Shown in pieces: positions 1-6,695 of a stretch of DNA of 19,644 bases. Made by a program: the position numbers and the translations under genes. Under the pieces are notes generated by a model, which was not told the origin of the DNA, searched no databases, and saw only the letters and a list, made by a program, of their open reading frames with translations. How positions within the stretch are numbered: position 1 is the first letter of the stretch; the number at the start of each line of letters is the position of its first letter. Source of the stretch: an uncultured Bacilli bacterium (GTDB lineage: Bacteria > Bacillota_I > Bacilli_A > RF39 > UBA660); assembly GCA_934133155.1 (NCBI GenBank), contig CAKPAT010000013.1, forward strand, positions 1 to 19,644, read 5' to 3'.

Positions 1-905
1 AACCTAAGGTTATTACTAATAAAGATGGTGTTGCTATAGATATTGTTAAAAGAGAAAGAGGTATAGGCGAGAAGTTAATTGAGGATTTTATGATTATGGC
101 TAATGAGAATGTTGCGATGACTATTGCTTATATGGATTTACCTTTTGTTTATCGTGTTCATGGTGCACCTTTAGAGGAAAAGCTTAAAAGCTTTTTACAG
201 TTTGTTTCTGTTTTAGGCTATAAGGTGAATGCTAATTTACATCATATTACTCCAAAGACTGTTCAAAATATTTTAATGCAGCTTAAAGGTAAGAATGAAT
301 TTTCTATTTTATCTTCTATGCTTTTACGTAGTATGCAGAAGGCTGTTTATGATACGGTGAATATTGGACATTTTGGTTTAGCACTTACTTATTATACGCA
401 TTTTACTTCTCCTATTAGGCGATTTCCTGATTTAACTGTTCATAGGCTTCTTAGAACTTATTTATTTGAAAATAAGATTGATGGCACTACTGTTGATTAT
501 TTAAATAGTTCTTTACCGTTGATTGCTTTACATTCATCTGAAAGAGAAAGGTCTGCTGTTTCGTGTGACCGTGATGTTTTAGATATGAAAATGGCGGAAT
601 ATATGTCTTTTCATATTGGTGAAGTGTTTGATGGTGTAATTGATACGGTAACTAACTTTGGCGTTTATGTAGAGCTTGATAATATGGTTGAGGGTATGAT
701 TCGTGTAGAAGATTTAGGTGACGATTATTTTACTTATAATGAGGCTACTTTTAGTTTAATTGGTAAAAAAACTAATAAAAGATATACTTTAGGTATGAAA
801 GTTAAAGTTGTCGCTTTGAGTGTTTTAAAAGATAAAGGGCAAATTAATTTTGGAATTTATAAAGGTGATTTAAGTGGAGATAAACAACAGAAAAGCAAGA
901 TATAA
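1..905 (+). CDS. rnr: Ribonuclease R, 3' portion (5' end outside window)
   Basis: This is the C-terminal 300 codons of RNase R, a processive 3'-5' exoribonuclease that degrades structured RNA and the non-stop messages released by trans-translation. The reading frame is open from base 3, upstream of the first internal ATG (base 90), and the residues before that ATG (GIGEKLIEDFMI) fit the RNB catalytic domain, so the gene is cut by the window edge and does not start at 90. The RNB signature YTHFTSPIRRFPDL lies near 393-434. A C-terminal S1 RNA-binding domain follows (about 615-880, starting GEVFDGVIDTVTNFGVYVEL). The basic C-terminal tail seen in some RNase R proteins is absent. The last 32 bases overlap smpB, and ssrA follows, the rnr-smpB-ssrA order known from Firmicutes. 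The identification is secure; only the N-terminal cold-shock and early RNB regions are missing. Confidence 0.95.
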   Translation, partial: PKVITNKDGVAIDIVKRERGIGEKLIEDFMIMANENVAMTIAYMDLPFVYRVHGAPLEEKLKSFLQFVSVLGYKVNANLHHITPKTVQNILMQLKGKNEFSILSSMLLRSMQKAVYDTVNIGHFGLALTYYTHFTSPIRRFPDLTVHRLLRTYLFENKIDGTTVDYLNSSLPLIALHSSERERSAVSCDRDVLDMKMAEYMSFHIGEVFDGVIDTVTNFGVYVELDNMVEGMIRVEDLGDDYFTYNEATFSLIGKKTNKRYTLGMKVKVVALSVLKDKGQINFGIYKGDLSGDKQQKSKI

Positions 906-1311
906 TTATGAAATTTTAGATTCTATTGAGGCAGGTATTGTTTTAACTGGAACTGAAATTAAGTCTTTGAAGCTAGGCAGGGCTAATATTAAAGACAGCT
1001 ACGCAATTATTAAAAATGGTGAAGCTTTTTTACTTAATATGCATATTAGTACTTATGATAATGGAAATATTTTTAATCATTTGGAAGATAGAACGCGTAA
1101 GCTTTTAATGCATAAAAAGGAGATTTATAAGCTTCGTGATAAGACTCTTTTAGAAGGTTTTACTTTAGTTCCTTTAAAGGTTTATTTGAAAAATGGAAGG
1201 GCTAAGGTACTTATTGGTGTAGCACGTGGTAAAAAAGTGTATGATAAACGTGAGACTGAGAAAAAAAGAGATGTTATGCGAAATATTAATAAAGAGTATA
1301 AATTTAGGTGA
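874..1311 (+). CDS. smpB: SsrA-binding protein SmpB
   Basis: SmpB is the protein partner of tmRNA: it binds the tRNA-like domain and carries it into the A site of stalled ribosomes. The 145-residue length is typical. Family motifs are visible throughout: NRKARYNYEILDSIEAGIVL at the N-terminus, GTEIKSLKLGRANIKDSYA, LLNMHIS, then LEDRTRKLLMHKKEI, LVPLKVYLKNGRAKVLIGVA and the basic tail KKVYDKRETEKKRD that enters the decoding centre. The start is GTG at 874, chosen because an AAAGGTGA ribosome site sits five bases upstream and because the protein then begins just before the conserved NRKA motif. It overlaps the end of rnr by 32 bases, which implies translational coupling. The ssrA promoter -35 element overlaps its stop codon (TGA). 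Confidence 0.97.
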   Translation: MEINNRKARYNYEILDSIEAGIVLTGTEIKSLKLGRANIKDSYAIIKNGEAFLLNMHISTYDNGNIFNHLEDRTRKLLMHKKEIYKLRDKTLLEGFTLVPLKVYLKNGRAKVLIGVARGKKVYDKRETEKKRDVMRNINKEYKFR

Positions 1312-1336
1312 CTTTAAGGCAGTTACGTGTTATAAT
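1308..1336 (+). promoter_or_regulatory. Sigma-A type promoter for ssrA
   Basis: The -35-like GTGACT (1308-1313) is separated by 17 bases from a perfect TATAAT -10 (1331-1336), which is preceded by TGT, an extended -10. The -35 overlaps the smpB stop codon. Transcription would begin near 1343, about 10 bases before the mature tmRNA 5' end, so a short leader would be processed by RNase P. Confidence 0.7.
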
Positions 1337-1353
1337 GTAATTGCTTTTAATTT

Positions 1354-1710
1354 GGGCCCGTTTTTTTGGTTTCGACAGGGACATGGATATTAAAATAGCA
1401 AGCCGGTGATACACGTTACGATCAAAAATAAAAATAACTGGAAACAGAAATAATAATTTAGTACCTTCTTTTGCTTAAGGTTAGCATTGGTACTTCCATG
1501 TATTCTTTTTTCTGCGAAGAATATTTTGGATTGCTTTAGCAGAATATATTGCAATTTTACCTATGAATTGTGATAGAATTTTAAATAGGTTAGCTTATAA
1601 ATTTTCTTGTTAGTTTGTTTATTTATAAGGACATTTTAAACTAACTAAGCTTGTAGAGGTTTTTTTGGAAGTGTTTTTGGACAGGAGTTCGACTCTCCTC
1701 GGGTCCACCA
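1354..1710 (+). ncRNA. ssrA: tmRNA (transfer-messenger RNA)
   Basis: tmRNA acts with SmpB to release stalled ribosomes and tag the nascent chain for proteolysis. The 5' end GGGCCCG pairs with the 3' CGGGTCC to form the acceptor stem, with a G3-U70 wobble (the alanyl-tRNA synthetase identity element) followed by ACCA encoded in the DNA. The conserved GGTTTCGACAGGGA of the D-like region is at about 1369-1382. The T-arm is GGAG-TTCGACT-CTCC near 1684-1698. The reading frame after AAATAACT resumes at GGA (1440) and reads GNRNNNLVPSFA, ending in TAA at 1476-1478, so with the charged alanine the tag is AGNRNNNLVPSFA. Helix 5 is visible as AGTACC (1460-1465) pairing with GGTACT (1489-1494), with the tag stop codon in between. 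The tag ends in -SFA rather than the common -ALAA. The RNA is 357 nt, a normal size. Confidence 0.97.
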
Positions 1711-1736
1711 ATTTATGTGTATTTTACATTTAATAT

Positions 1737-1758
1737 AGGCTTTTAAGTCTTTTTTTTT
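1737..1758 (+). terminator. Intrinsic terminator after ssrA
   Basis: A short hairpin, AGGCT paired with AGTCT (one G-U pair) around a TTTA loop, is followed by eight T residues. It lies 26 bases after the tmRNA CCA end. The stem is weak but the T-tract is good. Confidence 0.6.
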
Positions 1759-1804
1759 GACTTTTTGCTTATTTTATTGTACTCTTAAAATAGGGGTGAT
1801 GTGT

Positions 1805-2512
1805 GTGTACGATATTAATACAAAAAAAATTAAAGTGGAAATTGGAATTTTTGTGTTTATTATGTTGTTTGGGTTTTGGTTTTTGTATACGTCTTTTCCA
1901 TTTGTTTCGGATGTATTTTATTTGAATTCTAAAACAGTATCTACTGGTGCGAGTATGAAGTATATTGGTATTGAAGTTCCTGTTTATAATTATGAAGTTA
2001 ATGGAGTGGAGTATAGCTGTAGTTATTATAATTCTTCTTCTAATTATTCATTAAATCAAAATGAGGTTATTTACTATAGTTCTAAGGATCCTTCTAAATG
2101 TATGACGGAAACGTATCGTATGTGGTATGTAAAGAGAGTATGGTTAATGATTTTAATGGGACTTGGTGCACTTATATATTGCATTGTTTATATTGTTAAG
2201 GAATATAAAAAGTTAAAAAATATTGCTAAATTAAATAAATGTGGCAGGCTTGTTAAAAATGTTCCTTGCAAGTTAGAATATACTGGTAAGTCTTACAGAA
2301 GACATAAAACTTTAAGACTTGTGGTTAATTATCCTTTAGATACTGGCATTACTTTGTATAGTGAACTTTTATATGAGTATCAAGTTCCAGATAATTGTGA
2401 TAAAGCAGATATAGTCATTGATGAGGATAATTCGAAAAATTATTTTGTTGATTTTGAGATTAATCGGATCGGTGGTAATTTATCTTCTGATTATTATAGT
2501 GATAATCAATAG
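1805..2512 (+). CDS. DUF3592-like two-helix membrane protein (paralogue 1)
   Basis: The function is unknown. The 235-residue protein has an N-terminal membrane helix (about residues 13-32), an extracytoplasmic segment containing VPVYNYEVNGVEYSC and IYYSSKDPSKC, which matches the usual DUF3592 pattern of 'Y-x-VNG-x-xY ... Y-x-P-x-x-P', a second helix (about 112-131), and a cytoplasmic beta-rich region ending FVDFEINRIGG. I chose GTG at 1805 rather than the upstream in-frame codons because AGGGGTG lies six bases before it. The downstream paralogue also begins with the same 19 bases, GTGTACGATATTAATACAA, so the shared start VYDINT is supported by comparison; ATG at 1799 is the alternative. A TTGACT (1757-1762) sits at the edge of the ssrA terminator but its -10 is poor, so the promoter is uncertain. 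It is followed 35 bases later by its paralogue. Confidence 0.75.
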   Translation: MYDINTKKIKVEIGIFVFIMLFGFWFLYTSFPFVSDVFYLNSKTVSTGASMKYIGIEVPVYNYEVNGVEYSCSYYNSSSNYSLNQNEVIYYSSKDPSKCMTETYRMWYVKRVWLMILMGLGALIYCIVYIVKEYKKLKNIAKLNKCGRLVKNVPCKLEYTGKSYRRHKTLRLVVNYPLDTGITLYSELLYEYQVPDNCDKADIVIDEDNSKNYFVDFEINRIGGNLSSDYYSDNQ

Positions 2513-2547
2513 TATTTTGTTTAAATGAAAATAGAGAGGTGATTTTT

Positions 2548-3597
2548 GTGTACGATATTAATACAAGAAATATTAAGAAAGGACTTAGTTCTTATTTTAC
2601 TTTTTTACTTTTAAGTTTACTTTTTGTGGTTATTTTTGGGTCTATGATTGTTTCAAAATTTTTAACTGTTAAGTCTTTAGATGCGGAGGTTATATCTACT
2701 AGTGTGGATGTTGGTGAGCATTATGACGATGAAGGGGCACTTATGTACTTGCCTGTTTATCATTATATAGTAAATGGTGTGGAGTATGCTTGTCCTTCAA
2801 GCATTTTTTCAAATATTTATCCTGGTGATGATAATAAGACAGTTTATTATAATTCTAAAAATCCTGCTAAATGTATGACAGAGTATTCTAAGTCCAATAG
2901 TTATTTTTACTATATAGGTTTAGGTGTTGCAATTATTTTTGTTTTATTTACTGCTTTTAATATGCTAAAGATTAATAAGAGGTTAAAGGCGGTAGAGGAG
3001 TTAAAACAACATGGTAAGCTTGTTAAAAATCTTCCATATAGGATGGAGGCTACTGGAACTAGTGTTAGTAGTACCAGTAATTTTGGTTTTATGCGTGTTT
3101 CTAATAATAGTCCTCTTTTGAGACCTGTGGTTGATTATACTTTAAGCAATGGTTCTACTGTTACTTTATATGGTGATGCAAGGTATGATCGCAGGACTTT
3201 TGATGCGGATGGTATGGTTGATTTAGTTATTGATGAAAATAATCTGGATAATTATTTTATTGATTTTGAAATTAATAGAATTGGTGGAAATTTACCTTCC
3301 GATTATAGTAATCAGGTGAATGTTAATAATCCATTTGTTAAACAAATGAACTCTAATGCTCAAAATATGGTGTCTAATCAGTTTGTTTCAAATGATTTTC
3401 ATAATGGCAATCAATTTGTTTCTAATAATCAAGCAGGTAATCAGGTTTCAAGCAATGTAGGGCAAATGCAGAATAATATGAATCAAACGGTTAATTCAAA
3501 TAATGCGGTTTCTAATCAAAATAGTGGTTTTAACGATCAATTTTTCTCGAATCCATATTTTGATCAAAATTCTAATAATTCTGATAATAAATTTTAA
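2548..3597 (+). CDS. DUF3592-like two-helix membrane protein with Asn/Gln-rich tail (paralogue 2)
   Basis: This is a tandem paralogue of the preceding gene: VYDINTRNIK at the start, YLPVYHYIVNGVEYAC and VYYNSKNPAKCMTEY in the extracytoplasmic part, two membrane helices (about residues 14-37 and 119-139), then LVKNLPYRMEATGTS and FIDFEINRIGGNLPSDY, matching the first copy nearly motif for motif. Unlike copy 1 it continues for about 90 more residues (256-349) in a low-complexity tail dominated by Asn, Gln and Ser with a repeated (S/G)NQFVSN element. GTG at 2548 is preferred to the GTG at 2539 because the latter lies inside the ribosome site GAGAGGTG. The two genes probably form one transcript that ends at the terminator just after this stop codon. 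The function is not known; the tail faces the cytoplasm if the two-helix topology is right. Confidence 0.75.
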   Translation: MYDINTRNIKKGLSSYFTFLLLSLLFVVIFGSMIVSKFLTVKSLDAEVISTSVDVGEHYDDEGALMYLPVYHYIVNGVEYACPSSIFSNIYPGDDNKTVYYNSKNPAKCMTEYSKSNSYFYYIGLGVAIIFVLFTAFNMLKINKRLKAVEELKQHGKLVKNLPYRMEATGTSVSSTSNFGFMRVSNNSPLLRPVVDYTLSNGSTVTLYGDARYDRRTFDADGMVDLVIDENNLDNYFIDFEINRIGGNLPSDYSNQVNVNNPFVKQMNSNAQNMVSNQFVSNDFHNGNQFVSNNQAGNQVSSNVGQMQNNMNQTVNSNNAVSNQNSGFNDQFFSNPYFDQNSNNSDNKF

Positions 3598-3598
3598 G

Positions 3599-3630
3599 TT
3601 ATTCCATTATTTTGGAATAATTTTTTCTTT
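3599..3630 (+). terminator. Intrinsic terminator after the DUF3592-like pair
   Basis: A perfect 8-bp stem, TTATTCCA paired with TGGAATAA around a 6-base loop, is followed by TTTTTTCTTT. It begins one base after the stop codon at 3595-3597. Confidence 0.85.
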
Positions 3631-3669
3631 TGATACCAAAATAATTATAGAAATTTTTTTCTTGAATAG

Positions 3670-3698
3670 TGTACAATGAGTGTTAAATATGTTATGAT
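3670..3698 (+). promoter_or_regulatory. Sigma-A type promoter for the LppM-like lipoprotein
   Basis: TGTACA (3670-3675), a 17-base spacer, then TATGAT (3693-3698) preceded by TGT (extended -10). It is placed 25 bases before the GTG start. Confidence 0.55.
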
Positions 3699-3723
3699 TA
3701 TGTAAGAGTAGAGGTGGGGCTTT

Positions 3724-4914
3724 GTGAAGAAAATTAGATTTTTTTCTGTTTTTTTAATTTTTGTATTGTTTCTTAGTGGGTGCTCTGCTAAGCAAGAATA
3801 TGGTGTAAAGGTAAATAATAATAGATCTATGGAGCTTAGTGTTAAGGCTCTTTATGATAATGATCTTATTGATATGATGATTTCTTCAGATGATAATGTT
3901 CAGGCACATACTGATGAGGAAAGGTGGAAGGCTTTAGAAGGCAGTAATGATCAAATTGATGATTTTTCTGAAAGTTTGATTAATAATGGTTTTGTTAAGT
4001 CTAAATATGAAGAAGGAGAGTATAAAGGCTTTATTTATGTTAAAAAGATTAATAATATTGATGATTTAACTGGCAATAGTGGCTCTTATATGCTTAATTT
4101 AGATTCTTTTGGTAAGGCTAAGATGTTTACTAAAGATGGTTCTACTTATAAGTCTATTATTCGTTTTTCTTCAAATGATTCTTCTGTTAATTATAATGGT
4201 CTTAATGTTTCTTTAAAGTTTACGGTAACTTTACCTAATAAGCCTATTAGTCATAATGCGGTTATTGTTTCTGATGATGAAAAAACGCTTACTTGGGATT
4301 TACTTAATTTAAAAAATGAGAAGATTGATTTTTCTTTCAATTTAGGTCTTGATAGTAAACTTATTTTAGGTTTTGGTTTAATATTAATGGCTATTTGTGT
4401 TGTTGTATTTGCGATTAATAAGAATAAAAGAAAGAAAATTAATTTAAAAAATGAGGTAAATGATAGTGCTAAAGAAGATGTTATTTTAAATAATAAAATG
4501 GCAGATAAAGATGAAGTTAATTCGAATAGTGATGTAAAAGAAGATGTTACTAAAAATTCTAATGAAGATGTAATTTTAAAAAATGAAGCTTTTAGTGATA
4601 ATCTAAATGAAAGTGCTCCTTTAGATAATAAGAAAGTTATTGTGGATGAGAATGTTTCTTCAAATAATATGGAAAATAAAGAAGATAATAAAAAAACAAG
4701 TGAAAAATCAGAAGTAGAAGTTATGACTACTGATGACGTTAGTGAAGTTTCTTCAGAAAATAAACTTGATATTTTTAATACAGTTCCTGAAGATGATGTT
4801 TTGAAAGACATTTCAGATGATGTAGAAGTTTTGGATGTTACTGAGGAGCCAGAGGTTTTAGATATTTCAGATGATGTAGAAATTTTAGATGTATCAGAAA
4901 AGGACAAGATGTAA
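3724..4914 (+). CDS. Lipoprotein with LppM-like domain, one TM helix and acidic tail
   Basis: The 396-residue protein starts with a lipoprotein signal peptide (KK, hydrophobic core, lipobox LSGC with Cys20). Residues 21-205 resemble the LppM/DUF3153 type of extracytoplasmic domain, including a beta-rich second half with the pattern 'V-x-LPNKPISHNA...TLTWDL' common in that family. A membrane helix spans about 213-231 (LILGFGLILMAICVVVFAIN) followed by a stop-transfer cluster KNKRKK. The last 160 residues are low-complexity, rich in Asp, Glu, Asn and Ser, and contain internal repeats: EDVILNN, EDVILKN and DDVEVLDV, PEVLDIS, DDVEILDV. The start is GTG at 3724, six bases after GAGGTGG. It has its own promoter and ends in a hairpin shared with the convergent gene. 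The family assignment is from pattern recognition and its role is unknown. A 218-residue antisense frame here is a composition shadow. Confidence 0.75.
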   Translation: MKKIRFFSVFLIFVLFLSGCSAKQEYGVKVNNNRSMELSVKALYDNDLIDMMISSDDNVQAHTDEERWKALEGSNDQIDDFSESLINNGFVKSKYEEGEYKGFIYVKKINNIDDLTGNSGSYMLNLDSFGKAKMFTKDGSTYKSIIRFSSNDSSVNYNGLNVSLKFTVTLPNKPISHNAVIVSDDEKTLTWDLLNLKNEKIDFSFNLGLDSKLILGFGLILMAICVVVFAINKNKRKKINLKNEVNDSAKEDVILNNKMADKDEVNSNSDVKEDVTKNSNEDVILKNEAFSDNLNESAPLDNKKVIVDENVSSNNMENKEDNKKTSEKSEVEVMTTDDVSEVSSENKLDIFNTVPEDDVLKDISDDVEVLDVTEEPEVLDISDDVEILDVSEKDKM

Positions 4915-4929
4915 TTTATCTTGTCTTTT
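4903..4929. terminator. Bidirectional terminator holding both convergent stop codons
   Basis: GACAAGAT (4903-4910) pairs perfectly with ATCTTGTC (4918-4925) around a 7-base loop. TTTTC follows on the plus strand and CTTTTC on the minus strand. The plus-strand stop TAA is 4912-4914 and the minus-strand stop is 4916-4918, so both genes end inside the hairpin and its arms encode their last residues (DKM and KTR). Confidence 0.8.
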
Positions 4930-6610
4930 CAAAGTATGTTCCTGAATATTCATTATCATTATCATTATCTTTAATATATAAAATTGTTGGCTCTTTTTGG
5001 GTGTAATATTTTGTTTGAAGTAATATTATGGGAATGTTATTTAGTTTTGCGATTGAGAGATCGCCTTCTTTTATTTCGTCATAACATATTACATAGCTTG
5101 GTTTTATGGTATCTTGTTTATTTTGGGTAAGTAAGTTTTTGTATAATATTTCGTTGTAGTCATATGTCCGGAAAATTAAGTTTTCTGGTGTGTATATTCT
5201 TGGTATAACTTTACTGCCATATAGTTTTTCGGTATAGGAGTCAGCTTCATACATGTGCATTATTCTATTTGTTTCTAAATGCTCAAAACCCAGTATTACG
5301 TTTTCTTCTGGTGATTTGAATGTACCTAGATGCTCTTGATTTATTATACTTATAGATGTTGTAGTGGAGTTATTTTCTAGTTTTGTTTTTTGAACTTCTT
5401 TTTTTTCTATTCTAGTGCATGATACTGCTAAATAAAATGGTTCTCCTTTTAATTCATATACTGGTATATTATATTTTTGTGTTAGGTTTTCAGAAAATAA
5501 ATTTTGCATATTTTCTTTTTTTAATAGGTTTTGATTTAATTTTTGGTAACTATCTAATTTAGCTTTTGTGAGGTCATAATATAATGTTTGATCTAAGTTT
5601 TCTTCATTTAATAGGTAGTTTATTAATCTTTCTATTTCAGTTTCGCTTATTGTTTCGTTTTCTAATATGGCACCATATAGTTTGAAGTTGTTTTGCTTAA
5701 TTAATGATGTATTTGTTACTCTGAGATAATTATATAAAAATTCGATGTTTTTTAAGATGTTTTGCGGGTAGTCCTTATAAGCAAAATCTAGTGCCATTAA
5801 AAATGCTTCATCATGGTTTTTTGTTTTTAAAAATTCTTTGATGTATTTTTTTCTGATATTTTCTATTTTTTCTGATAGATAAGGAGATGATTGTGTAAAT
5901 ATGTACATGGCGTTTCTATATCTATTTGGATTTAACATGTAAAATTTTTCTAGGAATTTGCTGCTATTTAATATGTTTAATGGAAGTTTTAGTCCGGTTT
6001 CTATTTTTGTGGCTATTTCTTCTGGTGTGAGTTCTAGTATTATTTCGATTGTTTTTTTGTATGGCATTAGGTAATTGATGTTATTGCCAGATAAACATTT
6101 TATGATGTCTTTTAAGTATTTATTTTTACTGATTTGTTTGGTATTATCTTCATTTTGGAGTAGTTTTTCAATTATTTCGTCGTTAAAAAAGGTGAAGAGA
6201 TATAAATCTTCATTATTTTTTATGAGGTATTCAAAATATTTTTGAGCAAAGATAATGTTTATACTGCTGTATGAAAGTATGGTTTTATCTTGGATAATGT
6301 TTATTAATTTTGTTATTTCAGGATTTATTAAAAAGTAGTTTATGTATGGATTATTTAATGATAGAATTTCTTCTATTTTATCTACTTTTCTTTTATTTTT
6401 TTTTAGATATGGGATGATGTTTTCATCTAGTAAGTTTAAGATGTCTTCGCCTTTTAAACCTCTAATTACTAATACAAATGAGTAGTGATTTTCTTCTTTG
6501 AATAAAAGTTTTCTGATTTCTTCGTTTTTGAGTAATTCATGTTTGTTTGTGGCATTTAATATATATTTACTGAGGTCTAAATTGTTTAATGTTTCTGTAT
6601 ATTTAATCAT
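4916..6610 (-). CDS. Conserved-looking hypothetical protein, 564 residues
   Basis: I do not recognise this protein. It has no signal peptide or membrane helix and is rich in Lys, Asn, Ile and Leu. The first two thirds look alpha-helical, with many short Leu/Ile-spaced segments. After about residue 385 the character changes to an alternating strand/helix region: YNIPVYELKGEPFYLAVSC, a Thr/Ser strand TTTSISIINQEHLGTF, then VILGFEHLETNRIMHMYEAD, YDYNEIL, and PSYVICYDEI followed by IPIILLQTKYY, which looks like the edge strands of a compact alpha/beta domain. I prefer ATG at 6610, with GGTGA six bases upstream; an in-frame GTG at 6619 lies within that ribosome site and would add three residues (GTG-AAA-AAA). 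It is divergent from the possible transglutaminase-like gene at 6696. The tail TTTGTG-rich promoter is described separately. It may be an effector or enzyme, but no function is assigned. Confidence 0.7.
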   Translation of the reverse strand: MIKYTETLNNLDLSKYILNATNKHELLKNEEIRKLLFKEENHYSFVLVIRGLKGEDILNLLDENIIPYLKKNKRKVDKIEEILSLNNPYINYFLINPEITKLINIIQDKTILSYSSINIIFAQKYFEYLIKNNEDLYLFTFFNDEIIEKLLQNEDNTKQISKNKYLKDIIKCLSGNNINYLMPYKKTIEIILELTPEEIATKIETGLKLPLNILNSSKFLEKFYMLNPNRYRNAMYIFTQSSPYLSEKIENIRKKYIKEFLKTKNHDEAFLMALDFAYKDYPQNILKNIEFLYNYLRVTNTSLIKQNNFKLYGAILENETISETEIERLINYLLNEENLDQTLYYDLTKAKLDSYQKLNQNLLKKENMQNLFSENLTQKYNIPVYELKGEPFYLAVSCTRIEKKEVQKTKLENNSTTTSISIINQEHLGTFKSPEENVILGFEHLETNRIMHMYEADSYTEKLYGSKVIPRIYTPENLIFRTYDYNEILYKNLLTQNKQDTIKPSYVICYDEIKEGDLSIAKLNNIPIILLQTKYYTQKEPTILYIKDNDNDNEYSGTYFEKTR

Positions 6611-6626
6611 TTTTTTCACCAGGTTT

Positions 6627-6655
6627 ATTATACTAGATTTATTTTTATTTGTGAA
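6627..6655 (-). promoter_or_regulatory. Sigma-A type promoter for the 564-residue hypothetical gene
   Basis: On the minus strand TTCACA (6655-6650), a 17-base spacer and a perfect TATAAT (6632-6627). Transcription would start near 6620, giving a leader of only about 10 bases before ATG at 6610. Confidence 0.65.
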
Positions 6656-6673
6656 TATTTTTCTTTTATGATG

Positions 6674-6679
6674 TATAAT
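6674..6679 (+). promoter_or_regulatory. -10 element upstream of the 204-residue gene
   Basis: A TATAAT lies 16 bases before ATG 6696. The best -35 candidate, TTGTGA at 6649-6654, is 19 bases away and overlaps the -35 of the divergent promoter, so the two genes probably compete for or share polymerase access. The leader would be about 10 bases. Confidence 0.4.
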
Positions 6680-6695
6680 AATATTGTGATGATTT

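Noticed and set aside
90..905. A short separate gene starting at ATG 90
   Set aside because: The frame is open to the window edge and the upstream residues continue the RNB domain, so this is the end of rnr and not a new start.
1757..1804. N-terminal extension of the first DUF3592-like gene
   Set aside because: The upstream codons run through the ribosome site and the ssrA terminator T-tract; the paralogue begins at the equivalent GTG.
4251..4907. Minus-strand open frame of 218 codons
   Set aside because: It is antisense to the acidic repetitive tail of the LppM-like lipoprotein; the Ser/Thr/Phe/Leu-rich product mirrors Asp/Glu/Asn/Lys codons and no ribosome site or motif is present.
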